Part shown: positions 33,046 to 40,715 of the stretch, one piece after another | Layout: the number at the start of each line of letters is the position of its first letter | Position numbering within the stretch: position 1 is the stretch's first letter | Source of the DNA: Flavobacteriales bacterium UBA7430 | Lineage (GTDB): Bacteria; Bacteroidota; Bacteroidia; Flavobacteriales; UBA7430 | Assembly (NCBI GenBank): GCA_002478765.1 | Contig: DLQO01000009.1 | Span: forward strand, 1 to 40,715 | DNA length: 40,715 nt | Reading direction: 5' to 3' | Notes under the pieces: generated by a model | Told to the model about the DNA's origin: nothing | Database searches by the model: none | What the model saw: the letters and a program-made list of their open reading frames with translations, nothing else | Program-made: the position numbers and the translations under genes

Positions 33046-34878
33046 TTATTCCGCTTCATAGATGTAACTGATGGGAGAACGCAACTTAATTTGATAGCCC
33101 TCACCGGGATTCAAAAGATCCAAAGCATTGTAATTCAAATCAGGAATGTACACCAAACCTTCGGAGGATTTAACAATGATGATTTCATCCTTAATAGAGC
33201 TAAAAACAGAATGGACATCGGAGGGAGTCTCATTTAAATAAGCCATCATGTTCCAGCCTTCATTAAAAATCATTTCGAAATTTTCAGAGAGAATTTTTAA
33301 GCCCTTAACGATCAAGGTATCCGAATTCTTCAATTTGATGTGATAAGCTTGTCCATCAACAACATCACCAATACCGTTGTAATTGTACTGCGGTAAATAA
33401 GGTGCTCCTGCTCCATTTTTAGCGACAATCAAGCCTGACTGGATTGGAGCTAAAACTTTTTCTATACTCGGCTGAAGAGGCTGTATATTCGAGGAAATCA
33501 TTTTCCATCCCCTAGGCAAAACAATCGTTTGAGAATCCAAAGAGCCGGAAGTCAAACAAGAACCATCATCAATAGAAGCCATTGCATCATAATTAAACGC
33601 ATCAGGATCTGTACACCCCACCACATCTCCAGCAGCCCATAAAACCATTTCTAAAGTACCTTTGTAATTTTCTTCACAAGCTGTAATTATCTTTGATTCA
33701 GGAAGTTCAAATCCGCCTTCTTCCCAAGACTGAGGTCTCAACTCGTAGGTAAATCCAAATGCTCCAAGGGAATCGTAAGACCAATCGGGCATGGTGCCAC
33801 TGGCCAAGTAAAGAGCTCCATCGGCATCACCTGTGCCGAAGAAATAAGGATAATTATACGTATTGGAGAGTGCATTATTCATGGATTCCCCCAAACGAAC
33901 TATCTCTTCATGATCTGGTGTAACTTCATTGGTATACCCCCAAGGGCCCAAAACTAAAGCCGAATAAGAATGAATGTCTAAATGACCTTTTAAATTCGGA
34001 ATGGTTTCCATGAAATTCTTTACAATCTGAGTTTCCCTAGCAGAAAAAGCTTCTTCACCAACATACACATCTGAGCACGTTGAGCTACTGGTACTCTCCC
34101 CACCATTCCAATCGGCATCCCAATTCCGATTCAAATCAATACCAACACATGAGGAGGAATCGTTTGATTGTCTGTTTTTTCTCCAAAATCGATCACTTGT
34201 ATGCGTATAAACATACCCATCTGGGTTAACAATAGGAACTACGTAAACATCCACAACATCCAATAAATTCTGAATGAATACATCCGATTGATATTTTTCA
34301 ACAAAATGGTCAGCCAAATACACGCTTGCCATTACCGTTATCCATTCTCTTGCATGTTGACAACCGTTGAAGAAAACAGCAGGTTTATCGATTCCTCCGG
34401 TACTCAATTTTAATCCTGTAATTTTCCTGTTCTCGAAAGACAATCCCAATTCGACGGAGGAAGCAAGAGCATTCTCATCAGCAATTTTATACAATTTTTC
34501 CTGAACCTCCTCGTAAGTTCTATAGGTATTATACCATGCAGAACCTTCGCGATGAATTCGCTTTTTCTTCATCCGTATTTGTTCACGATCGATTTTTTGT
34601 TTTAAATCTTCCTCTAAAAGATCGTACGAAATATCATGAGCATCTAACCACCTTAAGGCATCGTCTTGAACAATTAGCTCGGGAGTATTCGCATGTGAAC
34701 GACACGATAAATAGGTAACCTGAAAAGACTCGAGAGCTATAGAAAGCTCGGGATTGAAAGAATTCAGACGAATCAATTTAGATCCGGTATAGGGCAAGCT
34801 GTTGAATTGTGCATCAACACCCATACCAAACAAGCAAAAAACAATCAACAGAACTCTATGCATTCGTGTGAATTTCAT
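33046..34878 (-). CDS. Secreted zinc carboxypeptidase (M14) with duplicated C-terminal module
   Basis: Exported metallocarboxypeptidase. A signal peptide (LLIVFCLFGMGVDAQ) precedes a propeptide-like region. The M14 catalytic domain has zinc ligands H175 and E178 (QHAREW) and H303 (LDIHSYS), the substrate-binding DLNRNWD, and catalytic E379 (FTYELRP). Residues 421-441 form the Cys-flanked CTDPDAFNYDA...DDGSC repeat frequent in secreted Bacteroidota proteins. The tail holds two copies of a roughly 60-residue unit (from GWKM at 457 and GWNM at 541), each with IVK, a YxPxxNYN core and YxIKL. No classical T9SS sorting domain is recognised. 610 residues. It is separated from the upstream pyr operon by a terminator. 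Confidence 0.9.
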   Translation of the reverse strand: MKFTRMHRVLLIVFCLFGMGVDAQFNSLPYTGSKLIRLNSFNPELSIALESFQVTYLSCRSHANTPELIVQDDALRWLDAHDISYDLLEEDLKQKIDREQIRMKKKRIHREGSAWYNTYRTYEEVQEKLYKIADENALASSVELGLSFENRKITGLKLSTGGIDKPAVFFNGCQHAREWITVMASVYLADHFVEKYQSDVFIQNLLDVVDVYVVPIVNPDGYVYTHTSDRFWRKNRQSNDSSSCVGIDLNRNWDADWNGGESTSSSTCSDVYVGEEAFSARETQIVKNFMETIPNLKGHLDIHSYSALVLGPWGYTNEVTPDHEEIVRLGESMNNALSNTYNYPYFFGTGDADGALYLASGTMPDWSYDSLGAFGFTYELRPQSWEEGGFELPESKIITACEENYKGTLEMVLWAAGDVVGCTDPDAFNYDAMASIDDGSCLTSGSLDSQTIVLPRGWKMISSNIQPLQPSIEKVLAPIQSGLIVAKNGAGAPYLPQYNYNGIGDVVDGQAYHIKLKNSDTLIVKGLKILSENFEMIFNEGWNMMAYLNETPSDVHSVFSSIKDEIIIVKSSEGLVYIPDLNYNALDLLNPGEGYQIKLRSPISYIYEAE

Positions 34879-34897
34879 ATACGCTTAGTCAGACGCC

Positions 34898-34921
34898 AAA
34901 AAAAGCTGCAAAATGCAGCTT
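34898..34921 (-). terminator. Intrinsic terminator of the pyrR-pyrB-STAS operon
   Basis: On the minus strand AAGCTGCA (34921-34914) and TGCAGCTT (34910-34903) form a perfect 8-bp stem with a 3-nt loop, followed by a run of seven T residues (34904-34898). It lies between the STAS-like gene and the carboxypeptidase gene. Confidence 0.88.
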
Positions 34922-34950
34922 GATATCAAAAGTTGAAACACAGAACAAAT

Positions 34951-35274
34951 CTATACACTGCGCTCTAAGGCTTCCATATAAAGATAGTCAATTGCTTCTG
35001 AAACGGTAGGCACAACAATGAACAATTCTTCCAACTGCTCCATGAGGCTCATACTTTTTACAACGACGATAAAAGATTTTTGCTGTTCGACGTGTGCTTC
35101 ATATACCGAAGACACAAAATGCTTCAACGCATCGCTAAAATCAATAGAACGAGCATCGATGATTTTATGATCAGACGGTTCTAACTGAGCAAAAGCTTTC
35201 ATAGGATCGCTTTCGGCAGTTACTTCAGGAACATATAGACTGTACTTTTCTTCTTTTGAAATCGTCCAAGACAT
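34951..35274 (-). CDS. Small STAS-like (anti-sigma factor antagonist-type) protein
   Basis: A 107-residue soluble protein resembling short STAS-fold proteins common in Flavobacteriia. Visible features are an alternating beta/alpha pattern, the IIDARSIDF segment at the usual STAS core position, KSFIVVVKS, and the ending IVVPTVSEAIDYLYMEALER typical of this subgroup. No Ser/Thr of a classical SpoIIAA phosphorylation motif can be pointed to with confidence. ATG 35274 overlaps the pyrB stop (ATGA); a TTG three bases earlier is less likely. Function unknown. Coupling to pyrB suggests coordinated expression with pyrimidine synthesis or simply operon hitch-hiking. Confidence 0.68.
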   Translation of the reverse strand: MSWTISKEEKYSLYVPEVTAESDPMKAFAQLEPSDHKIIDARSIDFSDALKHFVSSVYEAHVEQQKSFIVVVKSMSLMEQLEELFIVVPTVSEAIDYLYMEALERSV

Positions 35275-36209
35275 CAATCTTCTCTTTTAATTTTCTCTGC
35301 AAGTAAATACAAGACAGCCATTCGAACGGCCACTCCATTTTCAACTTGATCCAAAATAATGGCCTGATCGCTATCGGCAACATCTGAAGTAATTTCAACA
35401 CCTCGATTGATTGGCCCGGGATGCATCACAACAATCTTCTTAGAAAGTGAATTTAAAAACTCTTTGTCCAAACCGAACAACATGGTATATTCCCTCAAAG
35501 ATGGAAAATAATTTACATCCATTCGTTCCAATTGTATGCGAAGCATGTTTGCAACATCACACCATTCAAGAGCCTTTCGTAGATCATACTCTACTTTAAC
35601 ATCCAACTCATGAATGTATTTAGGAATCAATGTCGTAGGTCCACAAACCATAACTTCTGCTCCTAATTTCTGCAAGCAAAAAATATTAGATAAAGCGACT
35701 CTAGAGTGTGAAATATCTCCAACGATAACCACTTTCTTACCAGAGACATCACCTAGTTTTTCTCGAATGGAATAGGCATCAAGTAAGGCTTGTGTTGGAT
35801 GTTCGTGAGCCCCATCTCCGGCGTTTACTATTTTCGAGTCTACATGCTCAGACAAAAACTTAGCTGCTCCTGGATTGGGGTGACGCATCACCACCAGATC
35901 AACTTTCATGGCAAGAATATTATTCACTGTATCGATCAAAGTCTCTCCTTTCTTTACCGATGAAGATGCTGCAGAAAAATTAACAACGTCAGCAGATAAT
36001 CTTTTTTCGGCCAACTCAAAAGACAAACGAGTTCGAGTGGAATTTTCGAAAAATAAATTGGCTATGGTAATATCCCTCAGAGAAGGAACTTTCTTAATGG
36101 ATCGGTTAAGAACCGATTTAAAATTGTCTGCAGTTTGAAAAATCAATGCAATATCCTCCTTGGATAATTCTTTGATTCCTACTAAATGATCAACACTTAA
36201 ACTTGCCAT
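35274..36209 (-). CDS. pyrB: Aspartate carbamoyltransferase catalytic subunit
   Basis: Condenses carbamoyl phosphate with aspartate, the committed step of pyrimidine synthesis. The carbamoyl-phosphate loop FENSTRTRLSFE, the HPTQALLDA motif, VGDISHSRV and HPGPINRGVEI are all present. The 311-residue length is standard. It lies 2 bp downstream of pyrR and overlaps the STAS-like gene by 4 bp or less (ATGA). No pyrI regulatory subunit is seen, consistent with the unregulated class. Confidence 0.97.
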   Translation of the reverse strand: MASLSVDHLVGIKELSKEDIALIFQTADNFKSVLNRSIKKVPSLRDITIANLFFENSTRTRLSFELAEKRLSADVVNFSAASSSVKKGETLIDTVNNILAMKVDLVVMRHPNPGAAKFLSEHVDSKIVNAGDGAHEHPTQALLDAYSIREKLGDVSGKKVVIVGDISHSRVALSNIFCLQKLGAEVMVCGPTTLIPKYIHELDVKVEYDLRKALEWCDVANMLRIQLERMDVNYFPSLREYTMLFGLDKEFLNSLSKKIVVMHPGPINRGVEITSDVADSDQAIILDQVENGVAVRMAVLYLLAEKIKRED

Positions 36210-36211
36210 AA

Positions 36212-36754
36212 TTATTCTCTTATCAAACTTACCTGCCCCTTATGATCTATATTCTGATCCCACTCCACAACTACTTTTTCGGTATCAATAGCATCAACTG
36301 TTTTACCAACGTATTTGGGTTCAATGGGTAATTCTCTGCTAAACCTTCTGTCTATAAGAACCAACAATTCAATTTGTTTGGGCCTACCAAAAGAATTGAT
36401 AGCATCCATACCAGCACGAATGCTTCTACCTGTATAAAGCACATCATCAATAAAAACAACATTTTTCTCCTCAACCAAAAAAGAAATATCCGTTTGGTTT
36501 GGTGCTTTAGGTTCTTCGCGTCTTCTAAAGTCATCTCTAAAAAAGGTTATGTCTAAAGATCCGAGAAGAATGGATGAAACAGGGGCCAACTCCATGAGTT
36601 TGGATTGTATTTTTTTAGCGAGTTGATACCCTCTTGGCTGAAGACCTACGAGAACCGTTTCTGAAAAATCACTATGATTCTCAATCAGCTGCCAACACAA
36701 GCGGTTAACAGTTAAGTCTAACTCTTTGTCGTTTAGTATTCTTTTTTCACCCAT
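36212..36754 (-). CDS. pyrR: Bifunctional pyr operon regulator / uracil phosphoribosyltransferase
   Basis: PyrR family member. In Bacillus this protein binds pyr mRNA to attenuate transcription in response to UMP and has weak UPRTase activity. The PRPP-binding motif VVFIDDVLYTGRSIRAG and the family blocks VGLQPRGYQLA and DITFFRDDF are seen. 180 residues is normal. Just upstream there is a promoter but no obvious anti-terminator leader: only a few bases separate the predicted transcript start and ATG. RNA attenuation in front of this operon therefore is not supported by the sequence. Confidence 0.94.
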   Translation of the reverse strand: MGEKRILNDKELDLTVNRLCWQLIENHSDFSETVLVGLQPRGYQLAKKIQSKLMELAPVSSILLGSLDITFFRDDFRRREEPKAPNQTDISFLVEEKNVVFIDDVLYTGRSIRAGMDAINSFGRPKQIELLVLIDRRFSRELPIEPKYVGKTVDAIDTEKVVVEWDQNIDHKGQVSLIRE

Positions 36755-36759
36755 GACAA

Positions 36760-36767
36760 CAAATATA
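36760..36767 (-). promoter_or_regulatory. -7 promoter element (TATATTTG) of the pyrR-pyrB operon
   Basis: Exact TAnnTTTG match on the minus strand, ending 5 nt before the pyrR ATG, so the leader would be very short. The -33 region has only TTTTAG about 15 nt upstream. Confidence 0.5.
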
Positions 36768-36803
36768 TTAATGTTATTCTAAAATCATCCCTACTTGAGG
36801 GCT

Positions 36804-36839
36804 AAAAAAAAGCCTCTCGAAATACGAGAGGCTTTTTTT
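36804..36839. terminator. Bidirectional intrinsic terminator after rpsA
   Basis: AGCCTCTCG (36811-36819) and CGAGAGGCT (36825-36833) form a perfect 9-bp stem with a 5-nt loop, extended by A and T runs on both sides. It lies between the end of rpsA and the pyrR promoter, terminating rpsA transcripts. The core matches the terminator at 7218-7252. Confidence 0.9.
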
Positions 36840-36860
36840 AAACTGTAAGAAGATAAAATG

Positions 36861-38771
36861 TTATTCTTGATTATCTAATTTATTTTTCAAATCTGCTAAC
36901 ACATCTAGGTCACCCAATGTAGATTTCTCTACTTTAGATTGAACAGATTTCATACTCTTCGCAGTAGATTTCTTCTCTGCAGCTCTTTCAGAAGCTAAAG
37001 CTTCTTTGAAGAGAATGGTGTGAGAAAGGATGATCTTACGAGAACCTTTGTTAAATTCAATCACTCTGAATTTAACCAACTCACCTTTAGCAATTTTAGA
37101 ACCGTCTTCTTTTTCAGAATGTCTTCCAGGAACAAACCCTTCAACACCTTCTGTTTTGAAAAGTACAGTAGCACCTTTGTCGTGTACTTCAGTTACTTCA
37201 CCTTCGTGCTCAGAACCTTCTGCAAAGATGGTCTCATAAGTATCCCAAGGGTTGTCTTCAACTTGCTTGTGACCCAATGACAATCTTCTGTTTTCCGTAT
37301 CAAGTTCCAGAACTACAATATCCAACGCTGCACCGATAGAAGTAAATTCAGACGGGTGCTTCACTTTCTTCGTCCATGACAGGTCCGAAATGTGAACCAA
37401 TCCATCAACACCTTCTTCTAGCTCAACAAACACACCAAAGTTGGTGAAGTTACGAACCACACCAGTGTGCTTAGATTTCGCAGGATATTTCTCTGTGATA
37501 TCAGCCCAAGGGTCTGTCGTTAATTGCTTCATACCCAAAGACATTTTTCGGTCATCACGATCAAGCGTCAATACCTCAGCTTCCACTTCAGTACCTACTT
37601 TCATGAAATCTTGTGCAGATCTCAAGTGCGTAGACCAAGACATTTCAGAAACGTGAATCAAACCTTCAACACCTGGTAAGATTTCGATGAATGCACCGTA
37701 ATCTGCTAAAACAACAACTTTACCTTTCACGCGGTCACCAATTTTCAACTCTTGATCTAGAGCGTCCCAAGGGTGCGCAGACAATTGTTTTAGACCCAAC
37801 TGGATTCTTGTCTTCGCTTCATCAAAGTCTAAGATTACCACATTGATTTTTTGATCTAACTCAACAATCTCATTCGGATGGTTGATTCTACTCCATGATA
37901 AATCTGTGATGTGAACCAAACCGTCAACACCTCCAAGATCGATAAACACACCGTAAGAAGTGATGTTTTTAACCGTACCCTCAAGTACTTGACCTTTCTC
38001 AAGCTTGCTGATGATTTCTTTCTTTTGAAGCTCAATATCTGCCTCAATAAGTGCTTTGTGTGAAACGACAACGTTTTTGAAATCGTGGTTGATCTTAACC
38101 ACTTTAAATTCCATCGTCTTTCCTACATAAATATCGTAATCGCGAATCGGCTTAACGTCAATTTGGGAACCTGGCAAGAAAGCCTCAATTCCAAATACGT
38201 CTACAATCATACCACCTTTCGTACGACATTTTACGAATCCATTAACTACCTCTTCATTGTCGTGTGCTGAGTTCACTCGATCCCAAGATCGGATTGAACG
38301 TGCCTTACGGTGAGATAAAACCAGTTGACCTGTTTTGTCTTCTTGCTGATCGATTAATACTTCTACAGTATCACCAACAGCTAAGTCTGGATTGTAACGA
38401 AATTCGTTTAACGAAATGACCCCTTCAGACTTACCACCGATTTCAATAATCGCCTCACGGTCTGTTAGGTTGATGATCTTACCATCAATAACACCCGCCT
38501 GAGTCTCATCAGGAAGCGTGGCATCATACATCGTTTCAAGTTCTTTGAATTGGTCTTTAGAATACGAAGCAAGACCTCCCTCAGCAAAAACATCCCAATC
38601 AAATACTTCTTCAACAACGGGTTCCTCTGCAACTTCTAACTTCGTTGCCTCAGCAACTTGTTCTTCTGCAGCAGCGGGTTCTTCGGATGGATTTGGTGTT
38701 TCAGCTGTCGTAGTTTCTACAACAACTTCTTTAGCAGGATCTTCTGCTTTTGTTTTTTTCTCCTCTGACAT
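36861..38771 (-). CDS. rpsA: 30S ribosomal protein S1
   Basis: RNA-binding ribosomal protein that recruits mRNA to the 30S subunit. Six S1 repeats can be followed, for example GVIDGKIINLTDREAI, NGFVKCRTKGGMIVD, GTVKNITSYGVFIDLGG, GKVVVLADYGAFIEI, GVVRNFTNFGVFVEL and GEVTEVHDKGATVLF. The first about 60 residues are an acidic, Glu/Ala/Thr-rich extension, as in Bacteroidota S1. ATG 38771 (MSEEKKTKAE, 636 residues) is preferred over a GTG at 38795, which lies within the leader hairpin. A leader of about 95 nt separates it from the -7 element at 38871-38878. Confidence 0.97.
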   Translation of the reverse strand: MSEEKKTKAEDPAKEVVVETTTAETPNPSEEPAAAEEQVAEATKLEVAEEPVVEEVFDWDVFAEGGLASYSKDQFKELETMYDATLPDETQAGVIDGKIINLTDREAIIEIGGKSEGVISLNEFRYNPDLAVGDTVEVLIDQQEDKTGQLVLSHRKARSIRSWDRVNSAHDNEEVVNGFVKCRTKGGMIVDVFGIEAFLPGSQIDVKPIRDYDIYVGKTMEFKVVKINHDFKNVVVSHKALIEADIELQKKEIISKLEKGQVLEGTVKNITSYGVFIDLGGVDGLVHITDLSWSRINHPNEIVELDQKINVVILDFDEAKTRIQLGLKQLSAHPWDALDQELKIGDRVKGKVVVLADYGAFIEILPGVEGLIHVSEMSWSTHLRSAQDFMKVGTEVEAEVLTLDRDDRKMSLGMKQLTTDPWADITEKYPAKSKHTGVVRNFTNFGVFVELEEGVDGLVHISDLSWTKKVKHPSEFTSIGAALDIVVLELDTENRRLSLGHKQVEDNPWDTYETIFAEGSEHEGEVTEVHDKGATVLFKTEGVEGFVPGRHSEKEDGSKIAKGELVKFRVIEFNKGSRKIILSHTILFKEALASERAAEKKSTAKSMKSVQSKVEKSTLGDLDVLADLKNKLDNQE

Positions 38772-38789
38772 GGGAAAAAGATTTTTGTA

Positions 38790-38823
38790 TTTCACCTCCG
38801 GGTTGCTTTAAAATCAGGTGAAA
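38790..38823 (-). promoter_or_regulatory. Hairpin in the rpsA mRNA leader
   Basis: On the minus strand TTTCACCT (38823-38816) and AGGTGAAA (38797-38790) form a perfect 8-bp stem with an 18-nt loop, 18 nt upstream of the S1 start codon. The downstream arm includes part of a purine-rich GGAGGTGAAA. It is a plausible site for autogenous control by S1, which is known for rpsA in other bacteria; here it is inference. Confidence 0.4.
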
Positions 38824-38870
38824 GAGTTTATAAAACGTTCATTTCCGCGACCCTTATTAGAAAATGTGCG

Positions 38871-38878
38871 CAAATATA
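38871..38878 (-). promoter_or_regulatory. -7 promoter element (TATATTTG) of rpsA
   Basis: Exact TAnnTTTG match on the minus strand, about 100 nt before the rpsA start. A TTGAC lies closer than the usual -33 spacing. It faces away from ispH. Confidence 0.5.
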
Positions 38879-39035
38879 CGCAATTAAAGTCAATGCACCC
38901 CTCAGATCACGACATATAAATGCAGGGAATGAAAAATCCAAAGACCACATCCCTCACAGAAGTGCCCAAAAGGCTTACGCGCGAAGCAGAAAATCTAAAT
39001 TATTGCTTACTTTTACGGCTAAGAATCAAACGAAC

Positions 39036-40253
39036 ATGAAGAAATTCAACATTCCGAGTCAATACCGCTCTCCAATCATCGGAAAAATCAAAGAGTCGCG
39101 TCAAGTACTAGATCCTAAAAAAAAGGATTTCAGTCCGACCACTCTGGACTTTGGTTCGGTTAGATTTCACATTGCGCGACATTTTGGATTCTGTTTTGGC
39201 GTGGAAAATGCCATAGAAATTTGCTACAAAGCACTCGATGAAAACCCAGGAAAACGTATTTTTTTGTTAAGCCAAATGATTCATAATCCGGACGTAAACG
39301 ATAACCTACTGAGCAGAGGCATCCAATTCATCATGAATACCTCCGGTAAACAACTGATTTCATGGGACGAAATTTCCGCCGAAGACATCATCGTTATCCC
39401 GGCCTTCGGTACGACCCTAGAAATTTTAGAGCTCTTGAAAGAAAAGGGTATAGAAACAAAGAAATACGACACCACTTGCCCTTTTGTTACCCGAGTTTGG
39501 AAACGCTCCGACCAGTTGGGGAAACAAAAATACAGCATCATCATCCACGGAAAATACAACCACGAAGAAACACGCGCAACGTTTTCCTACAGCAAAAAAA
39601 ATGCCCCGGCATTGGTCATTAAAGATATGAATGAGGCCATCGTTCTTTCCGAATTCATTCTTGGAAAACGTGCTTTAAGCCAATTCAAAACAACCTTTGA
39701 AGGTAAATATAGCGACGACTTTGACCCGAGCCAACATTTAGAAAATATAGGCGTCATCAATCAAACGACCATGCTTGCCTCAGAAACCCAAGGCATCGCC
39801 ACCTTCCTTAAGGGAGTCATGGAAAAAAAATACGGTATTGAAAACGCCAAAACTCACATGGCGAACACCCGAGACACCTTGTGTTACGCCACAAATGAAA
39901 ATCAAGATGCCACTCACGAACTACTCAACAAACAAGCTGACTTGGCCATCGTGATTGGGGGGTATAACAGCTCGAATACCTCTCACTTGGTGGAATTGTG
40001 CGAAGAAAAACTCCCTACCTACTTCATTAAAAATGCCTCTGAGATCAATCCTTCCGGAGACATCACGCATTTCAACTACAAAACGAGTACCCTAAACAGC
40101 AGTGTAAACTTCCTCCCTCAAAAAGACGTGGTAAACATCTTAATCACCAGCGGTGCATCGTGCCCCGACACCACCGTAGAAGGCGTCCTTGAAAAACTAC
40201 TTTCCTTTTTCCCAAACAGCAAAAAAACCGAGAAAGTTCTTGAAGGATTATAA
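39036..40253 (+). CDS. ispH: 4-hydroxy-3-methylbut-2-enyl diphosphate reductase
   Basis: Last enzyme of the MEP isoprenoid pathway, an iron-sulfur protein making IPP and DMAPP. Three cluster cysteines are placed: C53 in HFGFCFGVENAI, C148 in TTCPFV and C376 in SGASCPDTTVE. At 405 residues it belongs to the long plant/cyanobacterial-type class also found in Bacteroidota, not the 310-residue E. coli type. ATG 39036 (MKKFNIPSQYR) is preferred; the open frame from 39003 adds residues that overlap the promoter region. It provides DMAPP, the donor for MiaA. Confidence 0.95.
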   Translation: MKKFNIPSQYRSPIIGKIKESRQVLDPKKKDFSPTTLDFGSVRFHIARHFGFCFGVENAIEICYKALDENPGKRIFLLSQMIHNPDVNDNLLSRGIQFIMNTSGKQLISWDEISAEDIIVIPAFGTTLEILELLKEKGIETKKYDTTCPFVTRVWKRSDQLGKQKYSIIIHGKYNHEETRATFSYSKKNAPALVIKDMNEAIVLSEFILGKRALSQFKTTFEGKYSDDFDPSQHLENIGVINQTTMLASETQGIATFLKGVMEKKYGIENAKTHMANTRDTLCYATNENQDATHELLNKQADLAIVIGGYNSSNTSHLVELCEEKLPTYFIKNASEINPSGDITHFNYKTSTLNSSVNFLPQKDVVNILITSGASCPDTTVEGVLEKLLSFFPNSKKTEKVLEGL

Positions 40254-40427
40254 ACCATCATACCCTACTAACACACTGTCGTTCGGTAAGAGAAACTTAA
40301 ATATAAAGACACAAAAATTCCGGTTTTAAAGTCTTGTATTTTCACTAAATCTCTCCTCTTGAAATCTTTAGTAAAAAACCATACAATATTAATGCTGAAA
40401 CAGTTCGTCTAAACGGGTCTATTTCCT

Positions 40428-40435
40428 ATATTTGC
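40428..40435 (+). promoter_or_regulatory. -7 promoter element (TATATTTG) of icd
   Basis: Exact TAnnTTTG match 56 nt before the ATG of the isocitrate dehydrogenase gene. A TTC about 20 nt upstream may stand for the -33 element. The rest of 40254-40491 shows no gene and no clear terminator for ispH. Confidence 0.5.
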
Positions 40436-40479
40436 GGACTGAAACTAGTCATTACATCGTTATCAATTTTTCGATTTAA

Positions 40480-40715
<236 letters not shown>

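Noticed and set aside
36755..36803. PyrR-responsive anti-terminator leader in front of pyrR
   Set aside because: The predicted transcript start is within a few bases of the pyrR ATG, leaving no room for such a leader; the hairpin at 36804-36839 is the rpsA terminator.

Overview
The window looks like chromosomal DNA of a Bacteroidota bacterium, most likely a marine-type member of the Flavobacteriia. The reasons are the A+T-rich composition, many upstream copies of the Bacteroidota -7 promoter element TAnnTTTG with no Shine-Dalgarno sequences, a secreted protein with the type IX secretion 'gliding motility' C-terminal domain, a plant/cyanobacteria-length IspH, the start of a monomeric isocitrate dehydrogenase, and dense housekeeping gene content. 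I see no rRNA, tRNA, CRISPR array or intact insertion sequence. Assignment below phylum/class is inference.

Layout. 0.4-5.1 kb (+): threonine operon thrA-thrB-thrC with tight or overlapping junctions. 5.2-7.2 kb (+): a DPP III-like (M49) lipoprotein peptidase. 7.3-14.6 kb (-): folD-ffh; a translationally coupled arginine block (two guanidino-modifying enzymes followed by argS); and lhgO. 14.6-15.1 kb: a gene-free stretch with a promoter-like element, nested inverted repeats (candidate structured RNA) and a 91-bp palindromic, MITE-like element. 15.1-19.9 kb (-): a sulfur/persulfide module made of a Crp/Fnr regulator, SulP transporter, MBL-rhodanese protein and two YeeE/YedE membrane proteins. 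20.1-25.7 kb: T9SS-type secreted protein, mnmE, sucD, RluA-type pseudouridine synthase. 25.9-32.1 kb (+): dapD, two glycosyltransferases, threonylcarbamoyl-AMP synthase, CCA-adding enzyme, a pRiA4b ORF-3-like protein and miaA. 32.1-38.8 kb (-): rnz, an M14 carboxypeptidase, pyrR-pyrB-STAS-like, rpsA. 39.0-40.7 kb (+): ispH and the first 74 codons of icd.

The most notable observation is that the sulfur module is caught in the middle of decay. Three of its five genes are broken by small lesions that can be read directly: one in-frame TAA in the Crp/Fnr gene, one TGA plus one TAA in the first YeeE gene, and a 4-bp tandem duplication that shifts the frame at the end of the second. The SulP and MBL-rhodanese genes remain fully open. 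Ancestral start/stop overlaps (ATGA, TAATG) are still visible, so the intact operon can be reconstructed. A near-perfect palindrome sits about 41 bp upstream of the predicted SulP transcription start, where a Crp/Fnr-type activator would bind.

Other coherent themes are arginine/citrulline conversion next to argS, a tRNA maturation cluster (t6A37, CCA end, i6A37) that has acquired a protein of a mobile-element-associated family, and pyrimidine synthesis coupled to a small STAS-like protein. All calls rest on reading the sequence and family knowledge; no database search was run.
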